Source: a virus. Taken from it: a stretch of DNA of 64,000 nt. The stretch is from positions 55,557 through 119,556 of the IMG/VR virus record IMGVR_UViG_3300042884_000193; one strand, 5' to 3'. Below are positions 17,589-26,945 of this stretch, piece after piece (the first letter of the stretch is position 1; each line of letters opens with the position of its first letter). A program made the translations under genes and the position numbers. The notes under the pieces are model-generated. The model did no database searches. It was not told where the DNA came from and worked only from the letters and a program-made list of their open reading frames with translations.

Positions 17589-18806
17589 TTATCGTTTAAA
17601 AAAGTTATCATTTCTAGGTATGCGGCGTTGAACTTTCTCCTCTCTTTCTACTACCGGAGTACTAGATGTTTTACGAGCTTCTTCACTTTTCAACTGACGC
17701 ACAGTTTTTTCTACTTGCTCATTCTTGCCGCTGTCCTTTATCTTATTTCTGTATCCTACAGGATCAGCTAATAACCAAAGTGCCTCAGCAATCAATGGGT
17801 AGTTTGGTTCTACATATTGGTGTTTCTCTAGCAAGTGACCTAACATATTTGTAGGTTTACCTGACATAGATGGGTAGTTAGGTTGTACAAGACCAGCATA
17901 TAACATACCCTGTGTCTTCTTATCTAACTTAATTCCATTAAGTTCACCAGGCTGTAAAGTTGTATATACATTATGTACATATGCTTTAGCAGCTTCCTGT
18001 TGTTGTGATCTTATTTGCTCTTGTTGAGCAAGCTTTTGAGCAACAACAGATTCTTGCATTTTGTCCAACTTTGGTTTGAACTTTAATGCCTTAGCTTCTA
18101 GATCACCACGATCTCTCCAGTCTTCAATTTCTTCTTCAATATCAGCGGTAGTACCAAAGTTTGTAGCTCTCAAGTACTCACGTACTATCTGCTCTTGGTC
18201 ATCTGCTTTCTTAGGATTTAATTCTCTTACTTCCTCAACTTGAGCAAGTACTTTAAATAATCCTTTTAAGTCATCACCGCCATCTGCTACATATTTAGCA
18301 GCAGCTTGAAGTTCCTCTGGAAGAGCTTCAAAGAATTCTACAGGTGTTTCCTGACGTATTCTATTTTCTCTTTCACTGAAGTTGGCTTCTAAAAGCTCTT
18401 CAAAATCTTTAATTGAATATTCATCAAGAGACTTATCATCATCAAAAGGTACAATTTGTCCCTTCTCAATAAGCTTATTCATTACCTCAGCCATTCCGCT
18501 TTTGTCAAGCTTAGGGCGACCTCCTGATTTTTTAGTTTCAGATTCATCATCTGAAGCCATAACAGGATCAATGTCTTTTAGAATATCATCAATAGATTCT
18601 GGTGCTTTCTGTCCCTGTGGATCTTCTTCATCCTCAGGATTGTCAATAAAAGAAAGATCTTCATTCCTAGGACTAAAAATACTAGGCTTTGTTTCTTTCT
18701 CAGGGAGCACAACGCTTTCTGCACCCGGTGTTCCTAGAATTTCATCTAGGTTCATTTCTACTTGTGCTACTTCCGTAACATCGGTATTTATATTATCTAA
18801 GCTCAT
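17589..18806 (-). CDS. Scaffolding protein candidate (405 aa)
   Basis: The protein is strongly acidic in its first half (DNPEDEEDPQ, DDILKDIDP) and helical with long charged segments and a Gln-rich coil (QKLAQQEQIRSQQQEAAKAY). It ends in a basic tail (RRIPRNDNFFKR), the usual design of phage head scaffolds, whose basic C-terminus contacts capsid protein. It sits between portal and capsid genes. The ATG at 18806 is preferred over one at 18848 because a TACTTTTG promoter box lies at 18836-18843 and the leader AAACCAACAAAC directly precedes 18806. Confidence 0.65.
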   Translation of the reverse strand: MSLDNINTDVTEVAQVEMNLDEILGTPGAESVVLPEKETKPSIFSPRNEDLSFIDNPEDEEDPQGQKAPESIDDILKDIDPVMASDDESETKKSGGRPKLDKSGMAEVMNKLIEKGQIVPFDDDKSLDEYSIKDFEELLEANFSERENRIRQETPVEFFEALPEELQAAAKYVADGGDDLKGLFKVLAQVEEVRELNPKKADDQEQIVREYLRATNFGTTADIEEEIEDWRDRGDLEAKALKFKPKLDKMQESVVAQKLAQQEQIRSQQQEAAKAYVHNVYTTLQPGELNGIKLDKKTQGMLYAGLVQPNYPSMSGKPTNMLGHLLEKHQYVEPNYPLIAEALWLLADPVGYRNKIKDSGKNEQVEKTVRQLKSEEARKTSSTPVVEREEKVQRRIPRNDNFFKR

Positions 18807-18835
18807 TGTTTGTTGGTTTATAATATTAATATAGG

Positions 18836-18843
18836 CAAAAGTA
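18836..18843 (-). promoter_or_regulatory. -7 promoter box before the scaffold-like and capsid genes
   Basis: The minus strand reads TACTTTTG, matching TAnnTTTG. The predicted start of transcription is about 7 bases downstream, leaving a leader near 20 bases to the ATG at 18806. No well-spaced -33 TTG was found. It would let scaffold and capsid be transcribed more than portal and terminase. Confidence 0.45.
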
Positions 18844-18904
18844 TTCATTTAAACTTTTAAGATTTTAAAATCTCAAAAATTAAAGTTGATCATATAGCTA
18901 ATGG

Positions 18905-21640
18905 CTACTCTTCTGCTCCAGCATCAAATCTATTTTTGTTCTCTCTAGCAATTTGCAGCTTGGTCATCGCAATATCTTTTTGAGTAGCAAGTTTCTCTTT
19001 TTCAAGGTCTAGTTTAGTAGATGCCTGTGAAGCTCTTGAAACTTCCTTATCTTGTTGAATCTGAGTGTTTTGTCTATATAACTCAGTATTCTGAAGTTTG
19101 TCCATAGCATCAACATAGTCACTTTGCTTGTTCTCATTGATGTCTTTCATTGAGCCAAAGCCTGCAGATTTGATCTGAGCTTGTAGAATATCAGCTTGAC
19201 GATTTTTCTCATTCTCAGCAGACTCAAACTCCATCTTCTGCTTAGCTTCATCTTGTTTAGCTTTGATAGCTTGATCTTGCATTTGTTGTTGCTGTTGCAT
19301 TTCTTCTTTACGCTTTTGCTCAGATTTAATCTCAGTAGCTTTAAGTACATTAGTAACTTCGGCAATAGACTCAGACTTCATAATATTACCAAGATCATAG
19401 ATTGACGCATTAGTTGTATTATTCTGAATAGCTAATTGTTTAAGCTGATCTAGTAATGCTCTTTGGTTAGAGCGCGTTGTGCAATATACATTAAAGTCTC
19501 TGAGCATTAGATCAGTACCGTTAATCTCAAAGTTAGCTTTTTCTTCAGCTGTTGTTATATATTGTAAGCGTACCGAGGGTTTGGTACTGTGATAATACTG
19601 GGATAAATCTGTACGCATAGAGTGTACACGTGGCATTAAATAATCACAGTGCTGTATAAAATATATTTCAGTTTGAGCATAAGATGAGTTTACAGCTTGT
19701 TCAACACCTGTTGCAGTTTCTTGTGATAACTGTTGTCCCATCCGTTGCGGAGTAATACCTATTGTCTCAAAAGCTTGCATCTTAAAGTAATTAGCCAACT
19801 GAATACGAGACATTAAGCGGTTAGTTTGCTCAAGGTCAAGTTTCTGATAGTGCTGGAAGGCAAGTGGATTTTCTGTATTACTGATAGATGTATCTAAGGG
19901 TAAGATCTGAAAATTCTTCATTGCAACATATGCTTTTGCATAAGCATTCTTACCCCAGTCTTCTCCAAGAGAATGTTTAGGTAAAGCATTCTGATCCAAT
20001 AAGATAACTGTTCCCAGTTCATCTATTAATATATCTGCAATCTGGTTATTTACAATGTTGTAGCCAATCTGAAATGGCTTCATTAAATCAATTAGGGAAG
20101 TAGATCTTGTATTACGGTCAGAGAATACGGAGCCCTCAATAGGAAGTTTACAACCATACAGAGAGTTGTCTCCTTTAAATTGAAACTTTATTGGCTTGAT
20201 TGCATTTTGGTTCACACCTAAATATATAGGATTAATACCTCCGGGAGATTTAGTTCCCCAGAAAGATGGCGCGTGAGGGCCAATCTTAACTCCACCCCAA
20301 ACCTCATTGATCCAGATCCAATCTATATGTTCACCAAACATTAGATTATTTTTGGTCTTATTTTTAATAAGGTTAGTATCATAGACAGGTTTATCTACAA
20401 CCTGATAGTCTTCTGTAATAACTTCATGTGATGCATTACCAAGATCATCAATCTTGGTTAAGTGCCCTACACGACGCTGCGATTTCCAATATACTGTAGT
20501 TACACGAAGCATATCTGTTAATCCCATGTCAAAGAAATCCTCTGACTCACTCATAATCCATTTAACAATATCTCCACCTACTGTAGAATTTTGCCACATG
20601 GATGTATATTGACGGTAACCAAGAGATGGCATTTCTGTATTCCACTCATGTGATTTAGTGCCATCATAGTAACTACCATCATTCTGATATCCCTGGATAG
20701 GATATCCCGCAGAGCGCACAGGATATATAAGCTCTAATGATTTAAGCTGATCCTCATTCATCAACCACCCATACTTGTCAACTACATCAGCAACAGACAT
20801 CATATCAAACTTACCAGCCCAACTTCCCTCTGATATATAACGTGTGTCTGGTGATTTATGGTAGAATGTTAATACTGGATTCCATAACTCAATATTATAG
20901 TCGTCCTCCATCATCTTAAAGTGCCAGAACTCACGGTCAGTAATAAGCATATCACGGAAAGCTCTTTCTTCAAGTTCTTCCATGTGAAATCTCTCAATAT
21001 CATTCAAGTGTTGGTGAGTAGCCCATTGCTCTACTATACCTGTATAACTTTTCTGAAAAAAGTTCTGTATCTCAGGTAATGTTTTAAGTTTATCTGGCGA
21101 TAGTACATCTTGATATTGTTTTTCATCAATATCATATCCCATATTTTGAAGATTAGTTTTAACCTTCAACTCTGCTTGTTTTAACAATAACTGCTCTACT
21201 TCAGTTCTCTTAGCCTCTAATTCTTCATTATATGAAATATCATCAACAGCTTTAAATATAACCTTTGTACTTCTCTTAGAAAATTCAGCAACAAGTGTAT
21301 TAATTACACTAGGAATAATAGGATAAAACTTAAGCTCTAATGCTGAAGTATCTTCTTTTGTAAGAACTTCTATCATGTCGGCATACTCATTATCCTGCTC
21401 TATGATATAGTCGGTTTTATCTATGATACCTTTAGCCAGCTTATAGTTCTTCATAAGGCGGCGAGCATTGCGACGGATTTGTTTTAATCCTTCCCATTCC
21501 AACCAGTCAAGGTTCCATGCAGCCCAAGCTTCATCTTTTTTGGAACGTGGCAAAAACTGAATAGGCTGATTAAGAGTACCCATTTTGTTGTACTCAACCT
21601 TGGCACCAGCCTTAACTTGCATTGCATTAAATATCTGCAT
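18905..21640 (-). CDS. Portal protein (911 aa)
   Basis: The length, the place between TerL and the scaffold/capsid genes, and a long helical, Gln/Lys-rich C-terminal tail (from about residue 760, with a Q-repeat) fit the large portals of crAss-like phages. The central part has many aromatic and charged residues (WHFKMMEDDYNIELWNPV; TSMWQNSTVGGDIVKW). The portal is the dodecameric channel for packaging and ejection. Its start is 5 bases from the TerL stop, so the two are co-translated. The long tail may form the barrel inside the head. Confidence 0.75.
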   Translation of the reverse strand: MQIFNAMQVKAGAKVEYNKMGTLNQPIQFLPRSKKDEAWAAWNLDWLEWEGLKQIRRNARRLMKNYKLAKGIIDKTDYIIEQDNEYADMIEVLTKEDTSALELKFYPIIPSVINTLVAEFSKRSTKVIFKAVDDISYNEELEAKRTEVEQLLLKQAELKVKTNLQNMGYDIDEKQYQDVLSPDKLKTLPEIQNFFQKSYTGIVEQWATHQHLNDIERFHMEELEERAFRDMLITDREFWHFKMMEDDYNIELWNPVLTFYHKSPDTRYISEGSWAGKFDMMSVADVVDKYGWLMNEDQLKSLELIYPVRSAGYPIQGYQNDGSYYDGTKSHEWNTEMPSLGYRQYTSMWQNSTVGGDIVKWIMSESEDFFDMGLTDMLRVTTVYWKSQRRVGHLTKIDDLGNASHEVITEDYQVVDKPVYDTNLIKNKTKNNLMFGEHIDWIWINEVWGGVKIGPHAPSFWGTKSPGGINPIYLGVNQNAIKPIKFQFKGDNSLYGCKLPIEGSVFSDRNTRSTSLIDLMKPFQIGYNIVNNQIADILIDELGTVILLDQNALPKHSLGEDWGKNAYAKAYVAMKNFQILPLDTSISNTENPLAFQHYQKLDLEQTNRLMSRIQLANYFKMQAFETIGITPQRMGQQLSQETATGVEQAVNSSYAQTEIYFIQHCDYLMPRVHSMRTDLSQYYHSTKPSVRLQYITTAEEKANFEINGTDLMLRDFNVYCTTRSNQRALLDQLKQLAIQNNTTNASIYDLGNIMKSESIAEVTNVLKATEIKSEQKRKEEMQQQQQMQDQAIKAKQDEAKQKMEFESAENEKNRQADILQAQIKSAGFGSMKDINENKQSDYVDAMDKLQNTELYRQNTQIQQDKEVSRASQASTKLDLEKEKLATQKDIAMTKLQIARENKNRFDAGAEE

Positions 21641-21645
21641 ATCTT

Positions 21646-23859
21646 TTATCTAAAATTTTTAAATGGACTTCTTGGTAACTTCATACCACTAAAGCTCTTG
21701 TCACCCCCACCAATATGACGGAAAGGGCTCATATTCAATTTACTGAATTTATCGTTGTTATCCAAGCTTTTTGGTTTACCGCTATCTTCAAATCTTTTTT
21801 TATAACCTCTATTTGCTTGTTGAACTTTTGCAAAAGCTACTAAAGCAGCAAAAGCTACAAGTCTATCTACGTTAACTCCTTCTCTATAAGCTTGCATTTC
21901 TTTAAGCAACATGATGTCTGGTATACGCTCTATACCATAGGTAGTCTTAACTACTTTACCATCAGCTGTTGTTTCTTCATGTAGCTCCTCACGTAAGAAT
22001 TCAATAGCATAACTTACCATATGACTTTTAAATAAAGTCCCTGTATTACGCCAGCCGTATTCCTGGAATACATTAGCGTTAGCTCCTATATCTTTCAAGA
22101 ATAGAATCTGCTGTCTTGGAACTAAATACTTTTGCTTCTTACGGTTAATCATATGTGTGATAAACTGTGGAATATTATTCTCAACAATAGTCCAGGCATT
22201 GTACCACTCAATAATAAGTTCTAATCTCTCATGTGTTTTATTGATATCATCAAAGCGGCCACACCAAGCAGCTACTAGTTTATCCTGCTCAATAGCAGTC
22301 TCTACCTCATCACCGTCTCTCCTTGTTACTTCTACAGATGTTTTATACACATAGATGGCGCACAAGGACTCTGATGTAGTAGTTTTACCTTCTCCCACGG
22401 GATCGACAGATGCATAATACATCCCAAATTCAGGATCCTTGCAGGGTCTTTCATATACAACAACACATCCTGTTTTATCCTCTGTGTCTTTTGTAATAGG
22501 AAAATCCTTGATAGGTAATTTGTTAGTCTCCTTTGCAGTTATCTTACCATTCTCATCTTTATATATCTCAAGGTGCTCATAAGGATAAATCTTTTCTTCA
22601 ATTCTTCTCATTTGAGCAACAACCAAATGCTGAGGAAATGCAGATGCTGTTCTAAAATCAAAAGCTTCTTTAATATTTCTAGGATGCTGTGATATACGAA
22701 GCTGATATTCTGCCGGATCTAATTCTCTTTTCCATGCCGCAAATTGTTCATCCAATGCAACAAGAGCTTCTTCTACTTTAGAGTTACCAAAAGAATCTAT
22801 AAATGGGGGCATTGACCATTGTTCAGGAATAAACAAACCTGTTCTACCATGCACACCGGTCTCATCAATTAATCTTGATTCTACTGCATATATATCATTA
22901 GCATCAGGCCTGATAATCATTTTACGTAAAGGCTCACACTGAGACAAATCTCCTACAGAACCTGCAGCAATAAACATTCCCGTAGTCATGAATCCTGATT
23001 TCATAGCAGGGCGTATGTACTCAAATGTTGTATCCATCTTAGGAGCAATACCTGCTTCCTCATGGAAAAAATACCTGCACGGTCCCCCTACACCATTGGT
23101 AGGATCTTTCTCAAAAGACATACCCTGGAGTACACCTTTAAGACCTATTTCTGTTTTACGTTTCTGAATACCTGTGGTTATCTCAATCTTCTGTTGCCAC
23201 ATCATAACCTTATTAGGATTCATAGGGCGGTACCAGGCAGTGTGTTGATTTAAAAAAGCCTCGTATTCATTTAAGAATTTCCAAGTTCCTTTCTCATTAA
23301 TATAGTCTTTAAGACTAGCTCCCATTTTAAGAGTAACCCCTTCCTCAAACCAGATCTGATTTATAAACTTACCAGCATGATAATAGGATGATGCAATTTG
23401 ACGTTTCTTTAATATGGCGGCATGTTTAAAGTTTAATTCAGCCAGCATCTCATATAACGCCATATGATACTGAGCATCTCTGACATCAGCAAAACCATAT
23501 TTTTGAATCTCTTTATTAAAGATAGGTAAGAAGTTTAACCACATATAATAGTCACGTGGTATATACCAGGCATTGCCATTATTTTTATATATAGCTCCTA
23601 AACGACATTTATCTTTTTGATCATTCCAGTATTGTATGTAGTCTTTAGTACCCTGAGGAAATTGACAATAAAAACCTTTAGCATTAAAGTTTCTTGCCTC
23701 AGCATTGAATACAAGACTTGTTTCATCAAACTGATATTGACCCGGCTCTTTAAATATGCTAAAAACAAAATCTCTAAAATCATCATGAGTAGCAAAGAGG
23801 GTCATTGACCACTCTCCATTTTCCCATGTAGGAATTTCTATATCTGTTTGTTGTAGCAT
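21646..23859 (-). CDS. terL: Terminase large subunit, TerL (737 aa)
   Basis: TerL pumps DNA into the head through the portal and cuts it. The N-terminal ATPase has a deviant Walker A around residues 148-165 (LKKRQIASSYYHAGKF) and a Walker B-like CRYFFHEEAG at 261-270 with paired Glu. The C-terminal RNase H-type nuclease begins at MYYASVDPVGEG with D486; E560 (TIVENN) and Asp residues in the last third (GIERIPDIMLLKEM) are candidate metal ligands. It is followed at once by the portal gene. Confidence 0.85.
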   Translation of the reverse strand: MLQQTDIEIPTWENGEWSMTLFATHDDFRDFVFSIFKEPGQYQFDETSLVFNAEARNFNAKGFYCQFPQGTKDYIQYWNDQKDKCRLGAIYKNNGNAWYIPRDYYMWLNFLPIFNKEIQKYGFADVRDAQYHMALYEMLAELNFKHAAILKKRQIASSYYHAGKFINQIWFEEGVTLKMGASLKDYINEKGTWKFLNEYEAFLNQHTAWYRPMNPNKVMMWQQKIEITTGIQKRKTEIGLKGVLQGMSFEKDPTNGVGGPCRYFFHEEAGIAPKMDTTFEYIRPAMKSGFMTTGMFIAAGSVGDLSQCEPLRKMIIRPDANDIYAVESRLIDETGVHGRTGLFIPEQWSMPPFIDSFGNSKVEEALVALDEQFAAWKRELDPAEYQLRISQHPRNIKEAFDFRTASAFPQHLVVAQMRRIEEKIYPYEHLEIYKDENGKITAKETNKLPIKDFPITKDTEDKTGCVVVYERPCKDPEFGMYYASVDPVGEGKTTTSESLCAIYVYKTSVEVTRRDGDEVETAIEQDKLVAAWCGRFDDINKTHERLELIIEWYNAWTIVENNIPQFITHMINRKKQKYLVPRQQILFLKDIGANANVFQEYGWRNTGTLFKSHMVSYAIEFLREELHEETTADGKVVKTTYGIERIPDIMLLKEMQAYREGVNVDRLVAFAALVAFAKVQQANRGYKKRFEDSGKPKSLDNNDKFSKLNMSPFRHIGGGDKSFSGMKLPRSPFKNFR

Positions 23860-23860
23860 A

Positions 23861-24382
23861 TTAAGTCATTTGGTCATAAGCAAGTCCAGCACCCCCGCGC
23901 GCACGACCTGCTTGTTCTTCTTGAAGGTCTTTATAAGCACCTTTATAAGCTTCTCTAATTTGTTGAAACTTAGCCGCTGTATTTGTAAGAGCCGTAAGAT
24001 TACCATCTCTACCATCTGTAATACTTGTTGTACCCATATAGTTAGCCAGCCTATCAAGCATTTGTTTAATACCATTATAAGCTCTCATAGTTGGTGTCTC
24101 ATAAAGCTTCTTACAAAGCTGTAAAGCTCCTGGAATACCATCATCCTCAGGACTAAATTCCGCTTTGATCTCAGCTAATATAATCTCTTCTTTGTCATCT
24201 TCTGCAAGATTGAAAAAAGGATTTAGATCTGGATTAGGACAGCTCATATAAAAAAGATACAGATATATCTTCAAATGATCCTCTGGATAGTCATCCATAA
24301 TTTTCTTTAAAGTACTTATAGTGTAGCAGTGTTCACTAGGAACTACCACTCCATTTTGCATATCAAATAGTTTTACCAGCAT
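23861..24382 (-). CDS. Unknown protein upstream of TerL, possible small terminase (173 aa)
   Basis: The protein is helical and acidic in its first two thirds (DDYPEDHLKIYLYLFY; LAEDDKEEIILAEIKAEF) and ends in a Gln/Arg/Gly-rich tail (EEQAGRARGGAGL). Its stop is 1 base from the TerL start. Position suggests a TerS or other packaging partner, but no DNA-binding helix-turn-helix is clear, so the function stays open. Confidence 0.4.
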   Translation of the reverse strand: MLVKLFDMQNGVVVPSEHCYTISTLKKIMDDYPEDHLKIYLYLFYMSCPNPDLNPFFNLAEDDKEEIILAEIKAEFSPEDDGIPGALQLCKKLYETPTMRAYNGIKQMLDRLANYMGTTSITDGRDGNLTALTNTAAKFQQIREAYKGAYKDLQEEQAGRARGGAGLAYDQMT

Positions 24383-25187
24383 TTCTCATTGTATTTATAA
24401 TACTAATCACCTCATTTTTGAGGTAAGGCACCTCATATTCAACTATTCCACTCACAACAGGCTCACCAAACTGATCATATAAAACAACTCTATTATCATA
24501 AGCATCTTTACCAGCTTCCTCAAACAATATGTGTTCTATAATCATCATCCCTGGCTTTAATCTAGGGTTATGTTTAAGAATCATATACATATAGAAACTT
24601 AACTGTAATGCATAATGGTTAAGATTACAATCATCCAAATGATGGAGTGGAGCAAGCATTCTATCACTAACTCCTTCCCAATTAACATAAGACTCAGTCT
24701 TAATTTCTTTATTAGTCTTGTAATCATATATATTGACCTTTCCGTTAATTACTTCTATTCTATCTGCTTGACCACATAGTCCCGCACTCTTAAGATACGT
24801 CATATGCTCAGGATATATACCATCTGCAAGTTTTTGATCAGGTGCCTTTTTAATCCCATCAACTTCAATAGGTTTAAAAATAGGTATAATACAACCATCT
24901 TTTTCTATAGTGCTACATGATGTATAAGCAAGCTCTCTTTGGTTATGATACCATGTGCCTAGATTAACAGCTTTTTGTGATTCATTTCTCCAAGCTTCTT
25001 TAACATCAGTTTCTGTCATACCATACCATTTGCTCCAATTGTTCTTAACAGATTTAGCAGCTATAATATCAGCATCAAAAGGTTTCTTATATTTAGATAT
25101 GATGCTTGTTACGCTAGTCCATGTGATATTATCACTGGTATCTATGCTTGTATAACTATGTGTCTCGGGTTTAAATACTATTGCCAT
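24363..25187 (-). CDS. PD-(D/E)XK nuclease, RecB/Cas4-like (274 aa)
   Basis: The order of motifs fits the PD-(D/E)XK superfamily: GTWYHNQRE in the first half (the conserved H and E), then GLCGQADRIEV with the Asp, and NIYDYKTNKEI with the D-x-K core. These enzymes are Mg-dependent DNA nucleases acting in recombination or end processing. It overlaps the gene upstream of TerL by 20 bases; a nuclease of this type beside TerL also occurs in crAss-like phages. A role in DNA maturation or recombination is inferred. Confidence 0.75.
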   Translation of the reverse strand: MAIVFKPETHSYTSIDTSDNITWTSVTSIISKYKKPFDADIIAAKSVKNNWSKWYGMTETDVKEAWRNESQKAVNLGTWYHNQRELAYTSCSTIEKDGCIIPIFKPIEVDGIKKAPDQKLADGIYPEHMTYLKSAGLCGQADRIEVINGKVNIYDYKTNKEIKTESYVNWEGVSDRMLAPLHHLDDCNLNHYALQLSFYMYMILKHNPRLKPGMMIIEHILFEEAGKDAYDNRVVLYDQFGEPVVSGIVEYEVPYLKNEVISIINTMRNAGKTI

Positions 25188-25497
25188 CGGTTTCTAGTTT
25201 AGCGTTTAAATCATCCTCTTCTTCTTCACTCATTACTGCAAACCATCTACCTTTAGGACAGGCTGAAGATAGACTGCGAGTTTTATATTTAAGGGAACAG
25301 CCACAATCACTGCAACACGGTTGAGTTCCAGGTACCTCACATTTATCACCTTTAAGATCTATTAAAGGACACGTACTACATATATCATTTCTGTAACTAG
25401 CAATTCTCTCAATCTTCTTGCGAGTAAAATAGTAATTAAAAACTCCCTCTAAGATGAGCCACTTAGTCTTCCAGATTTTTTTGAGTTTGCTTATCAT
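25171..25497 (-). CDS. Cysteine-rich zinc-binding protein (108 aa)
   Basis: The basic N-terminal helix (SKLKKIWKTKWLILEGVF) is followed by eight cysteines in CSTCPL, KCEV, CCSDCGC and ACPKGRW, which can hold two zinc ions. An acidic tail (EEEEDDLNAK) ends the protein. It overlaps both neighbours in the packaging operon. Similar proteins sit before terminase genes in other Bacteroidota phages, from memory; the role is unknown. Confidence 0.55.
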   Translation of the reverse strand: MISKLKKIWKTKWLILEGVFNYYFTRKKIERIASYRNDICSTCPLIDLKGDKCEVPGTQPCCSDCGCSLKYKTRSLSSACPKGRWFAVMSEEEEDDLNAKLETDGNSI

Positions 25498-25843
25498 TTT
25501 TATGTTGGTTTTTCTTTTCTATATACTCATCCATAATTCCTTTAGCTCTGTTATATCTCTTTAGTTTTTCTACATAACTATTATAGATGTTATATTTAAC
25601 AAAGCTTTTAGGGGGATCTTGTGCTACTTCCTTTTTAGCAGACTCAATCTTCTTATTAAGGATGTTATATCTAAGGGTAAATGTACCGAGATTTGGTAAC
25701 CTTATAAAGGGATGCTCAATTTCTCCTAGGGTTTTTCTTACATGTACCCAGTAGAAATCTACAACATCCTTTACAAGATCAGGGCTTTTTTTAAGAGCTT
25801 TAGCTGTAGCGCTACTCAGATCCTTTGCTTTCTTGGGGTTCAA
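25463..25843 (-). CDS. HU/IHF-like DNA-bending protein (126 aa)
   Basis: The order helix, helix, then beta-arm entry with FIRLPNLGTFTLR (residues 46-58) matches the core of the HU/IHF family, where G-x-G-T-F-x-x-R leads into the DNA-clasping arm. These proteins bend DNA as dimers and help packaging or replication complexes; crAss-like phages are known to carry IHF-like genes near TerL. The frame has only a TTG available as start after an upstream stop, overlapping the previous gene by 32 bases. Confidence 0.65.
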   Translation of the reverse strand: MNPKKAKDLSSATAKALKKSPDLVKDVVDFYWVHVRKTLGEIEHPFIRLPNLGTFTLRYNILNKKIESAKKEVAQDPPKSFVKYNIYNSYVEKLKRYNRAKGIMDEYIEKKNQHKNDKQTQKNLED

Positions 25844-26201
25844 ATCTTATAAATTTATAGTCCAATAAAATATTACCTGTAGTTTGCACAACAATTTCCT
25901 TAGAGATTTTGATTTTTTTACGGTTTTTTCCAACCTTTACAAAATCAATAAGTCCTTTGCGCTCAGCCTTTGCAACAGCATTTCTAACTGACTGACTACA
26001 ACCAAATATGTTATTGTCAGCAGCCGTATTACAAAAATCAGTAAGTTCTGTTTCACCAGAAATAGCAAGCATAGATAAGCAGCTCAAGTCCAGATCAGAA
26101 ACTTTAATGTTCTTTATAAAGCAATGAGTGATGAATTGGAGTTTTACAATCTCCCATAAGTCCATCCTCACTTTTTTTTGTACTTGATTTACTATAGCCA
26201 T
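25812..26201 (-). CDS. Winged-helix-like DNA-binding protein (129 aa)
   Basis: The central part reads as a helix-turn-helix followed by a wing: LTDFCNTAADNN, then SQSVRNAVAKAERKGLIDFV and KVGKNRKKIKIS. It lies in the promoter-proximal part of the packaging operon, next to the HU/IHF-like gene. It may regulate late genes or recognise packaging sites; both are inference. Confidence 0.5.
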   Translation of the reverse strand: MAIVNQVQKKVRMDLWEIVKLQFITHCFIKNIKVSDLDLSCLSMLAISGETELTDFCNTAADNNIFGCSQSVRNAVAKAERKGLIDFVKVGKNRKKIKISKEIVVQTTGNILLDYKFIRFEPQESKGSE

Positions 26202-26204
26202 GAC

Positions 26205-26468
26205 TTATTTCTCAGCTTTTAGTTTACGGCCTTGTTGAGGAATAGGCTGCTCTTTAGATTCTGCTGCATGTGAATCAGGACCTGCTTCAATTTGAGCTAT
26301 CTTCATAGCAGCATACAAGCGTCTAGCTCTAAGTTCTTCTAACTCAGTAATAGCAGTCTCATAACGCTTTTGAGCTTCAAGTAATTCCATCTGAGAATCA
26401 AAGTATTTAATCATCTCAGCTTTTCTCTCCTCAATCATTTCAGGAGTAATTGTTTGTTGGTTTTCCAT
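26205..26468 (-). CDS. Small coiled-coil protein, first gene of packaging operon (87 aa)
   Basis: Residues 5-60 form a continuous charged helix (MIEERKAEMIKYFDSQ, YETAITELEELRARRLY) likely to be a coiled coil; the tail is Pro/Gln/Lys-rich. It is the first gene behind the promoter at 26492-26521. The function is unknown; position allows a packaging or assembly helper. Confidence 0.5.
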   Translation of the reverse strand: MENQQTITPEMIEERKAEMIKYFDSQMELLEAQKRYETAITELEELRARRLYAAMKIAQIEAGPDSHAAESKEQPIPQQGRKLKAEK

Positions 26469-26491
26469 AATTTTAAATATTTAGATTTAAA

Positions 26492-26521
26492 CAAATATAG
26501 GTGAAAAGTTTAAACTTACAA
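26492..26521 (-). promoter_or_regulatory. Full Bacteroidota-type promoter of the packaging/head operon
   Basis: On the minus strand TTG (26519-26521) is followed after 19 bases by TATATTTG (26492-26499), which fits the Flavobacterium/Bacteroides consensus TTG, 17-23 bases, TAnnTTTG. The predicted transcript starts about 15-20 bases before the ATG at 26468. The terminator of the upstream gene lies immediately before it. Confidence 0.7.
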
Positions 26522-26530
26522 CATTTAAAC

Positions 26531-26575
26531 AAAAAAAAAGACCCGCTAGCAGATCTTACGGTATGCTAGACGGGT
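26531..26575 (-). terminator. Intrinsic terminator after the fibre operon
   Basis: On the minus strand ACCCGTCTAGCA pairs with TGCTAGCGGGT (one bulged T) around a 12-base loop, and is followed by C and nine T. It separates the appendage operon from the packaging operon. Confidence 0.8.
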
Positions 26576-26591
26576 ACCTAATACTTAAGAG

Positions 26592-26945
26592 TTAAGCTCG
26601 TTTACCGTCTTCTTCTCTCTTAGCCTTTATATATCCTGTTAACTCAGCAATGTTAGTACTCAACTGAGTCATGTGCGTAGTAAGGTTATCCATCTTTAGA
26701 TCAAGCTTCTCGTGAGCAGCTTTCTGATCTTCTTTAAGTATTTCCATTCTATTATAGATGCTTGTCTCTTTAGCCATAAGATCTGTTTCTAGGGAGTCCA
26801 TGTCACTTGCGAGTTTATCCACCTTCCCTTTCAACTTCCCTAGTTCCTGCTTAAGAGCATAATATGCTGATAAACCTGCACCTATTGTCATCACTATCCA
26901 GATAACATCTTTAGTGGTAAATACCCACGCTTCTGCTGATCCCAT
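26592..26945 (-). CDS. Membrane-anchored coiled-coil protein, possible holin-like (117 aa)
   Basis: One N-terminal membrane segment (DVIWIVMTIGAGLSAYYAL, residues 13-31) is followed by about 80 residues of coiled coil (KLKGKVDKLASDMDSLETD and on). The layout resembles XhlA-like or spanin-type lysis helpers, and the gene ends a late operon before a terminator, but no endolysin is nearby. It overlaps the preceding gene by one base. The membrane and coil prediction is firm; the lysis role is a guess. Confidence 0.5.
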   Translation of the reverse strand: MGSAEAWVFTTKDVIWIVMTIGAGLSAYYALKQELGKLKGKVDKLASDMDSLETDLMAKETSIYNRMEILKEDQKAAHEKLDLKMDNLTTHMTQLSTNIAELTGYIKAKREEDGKRA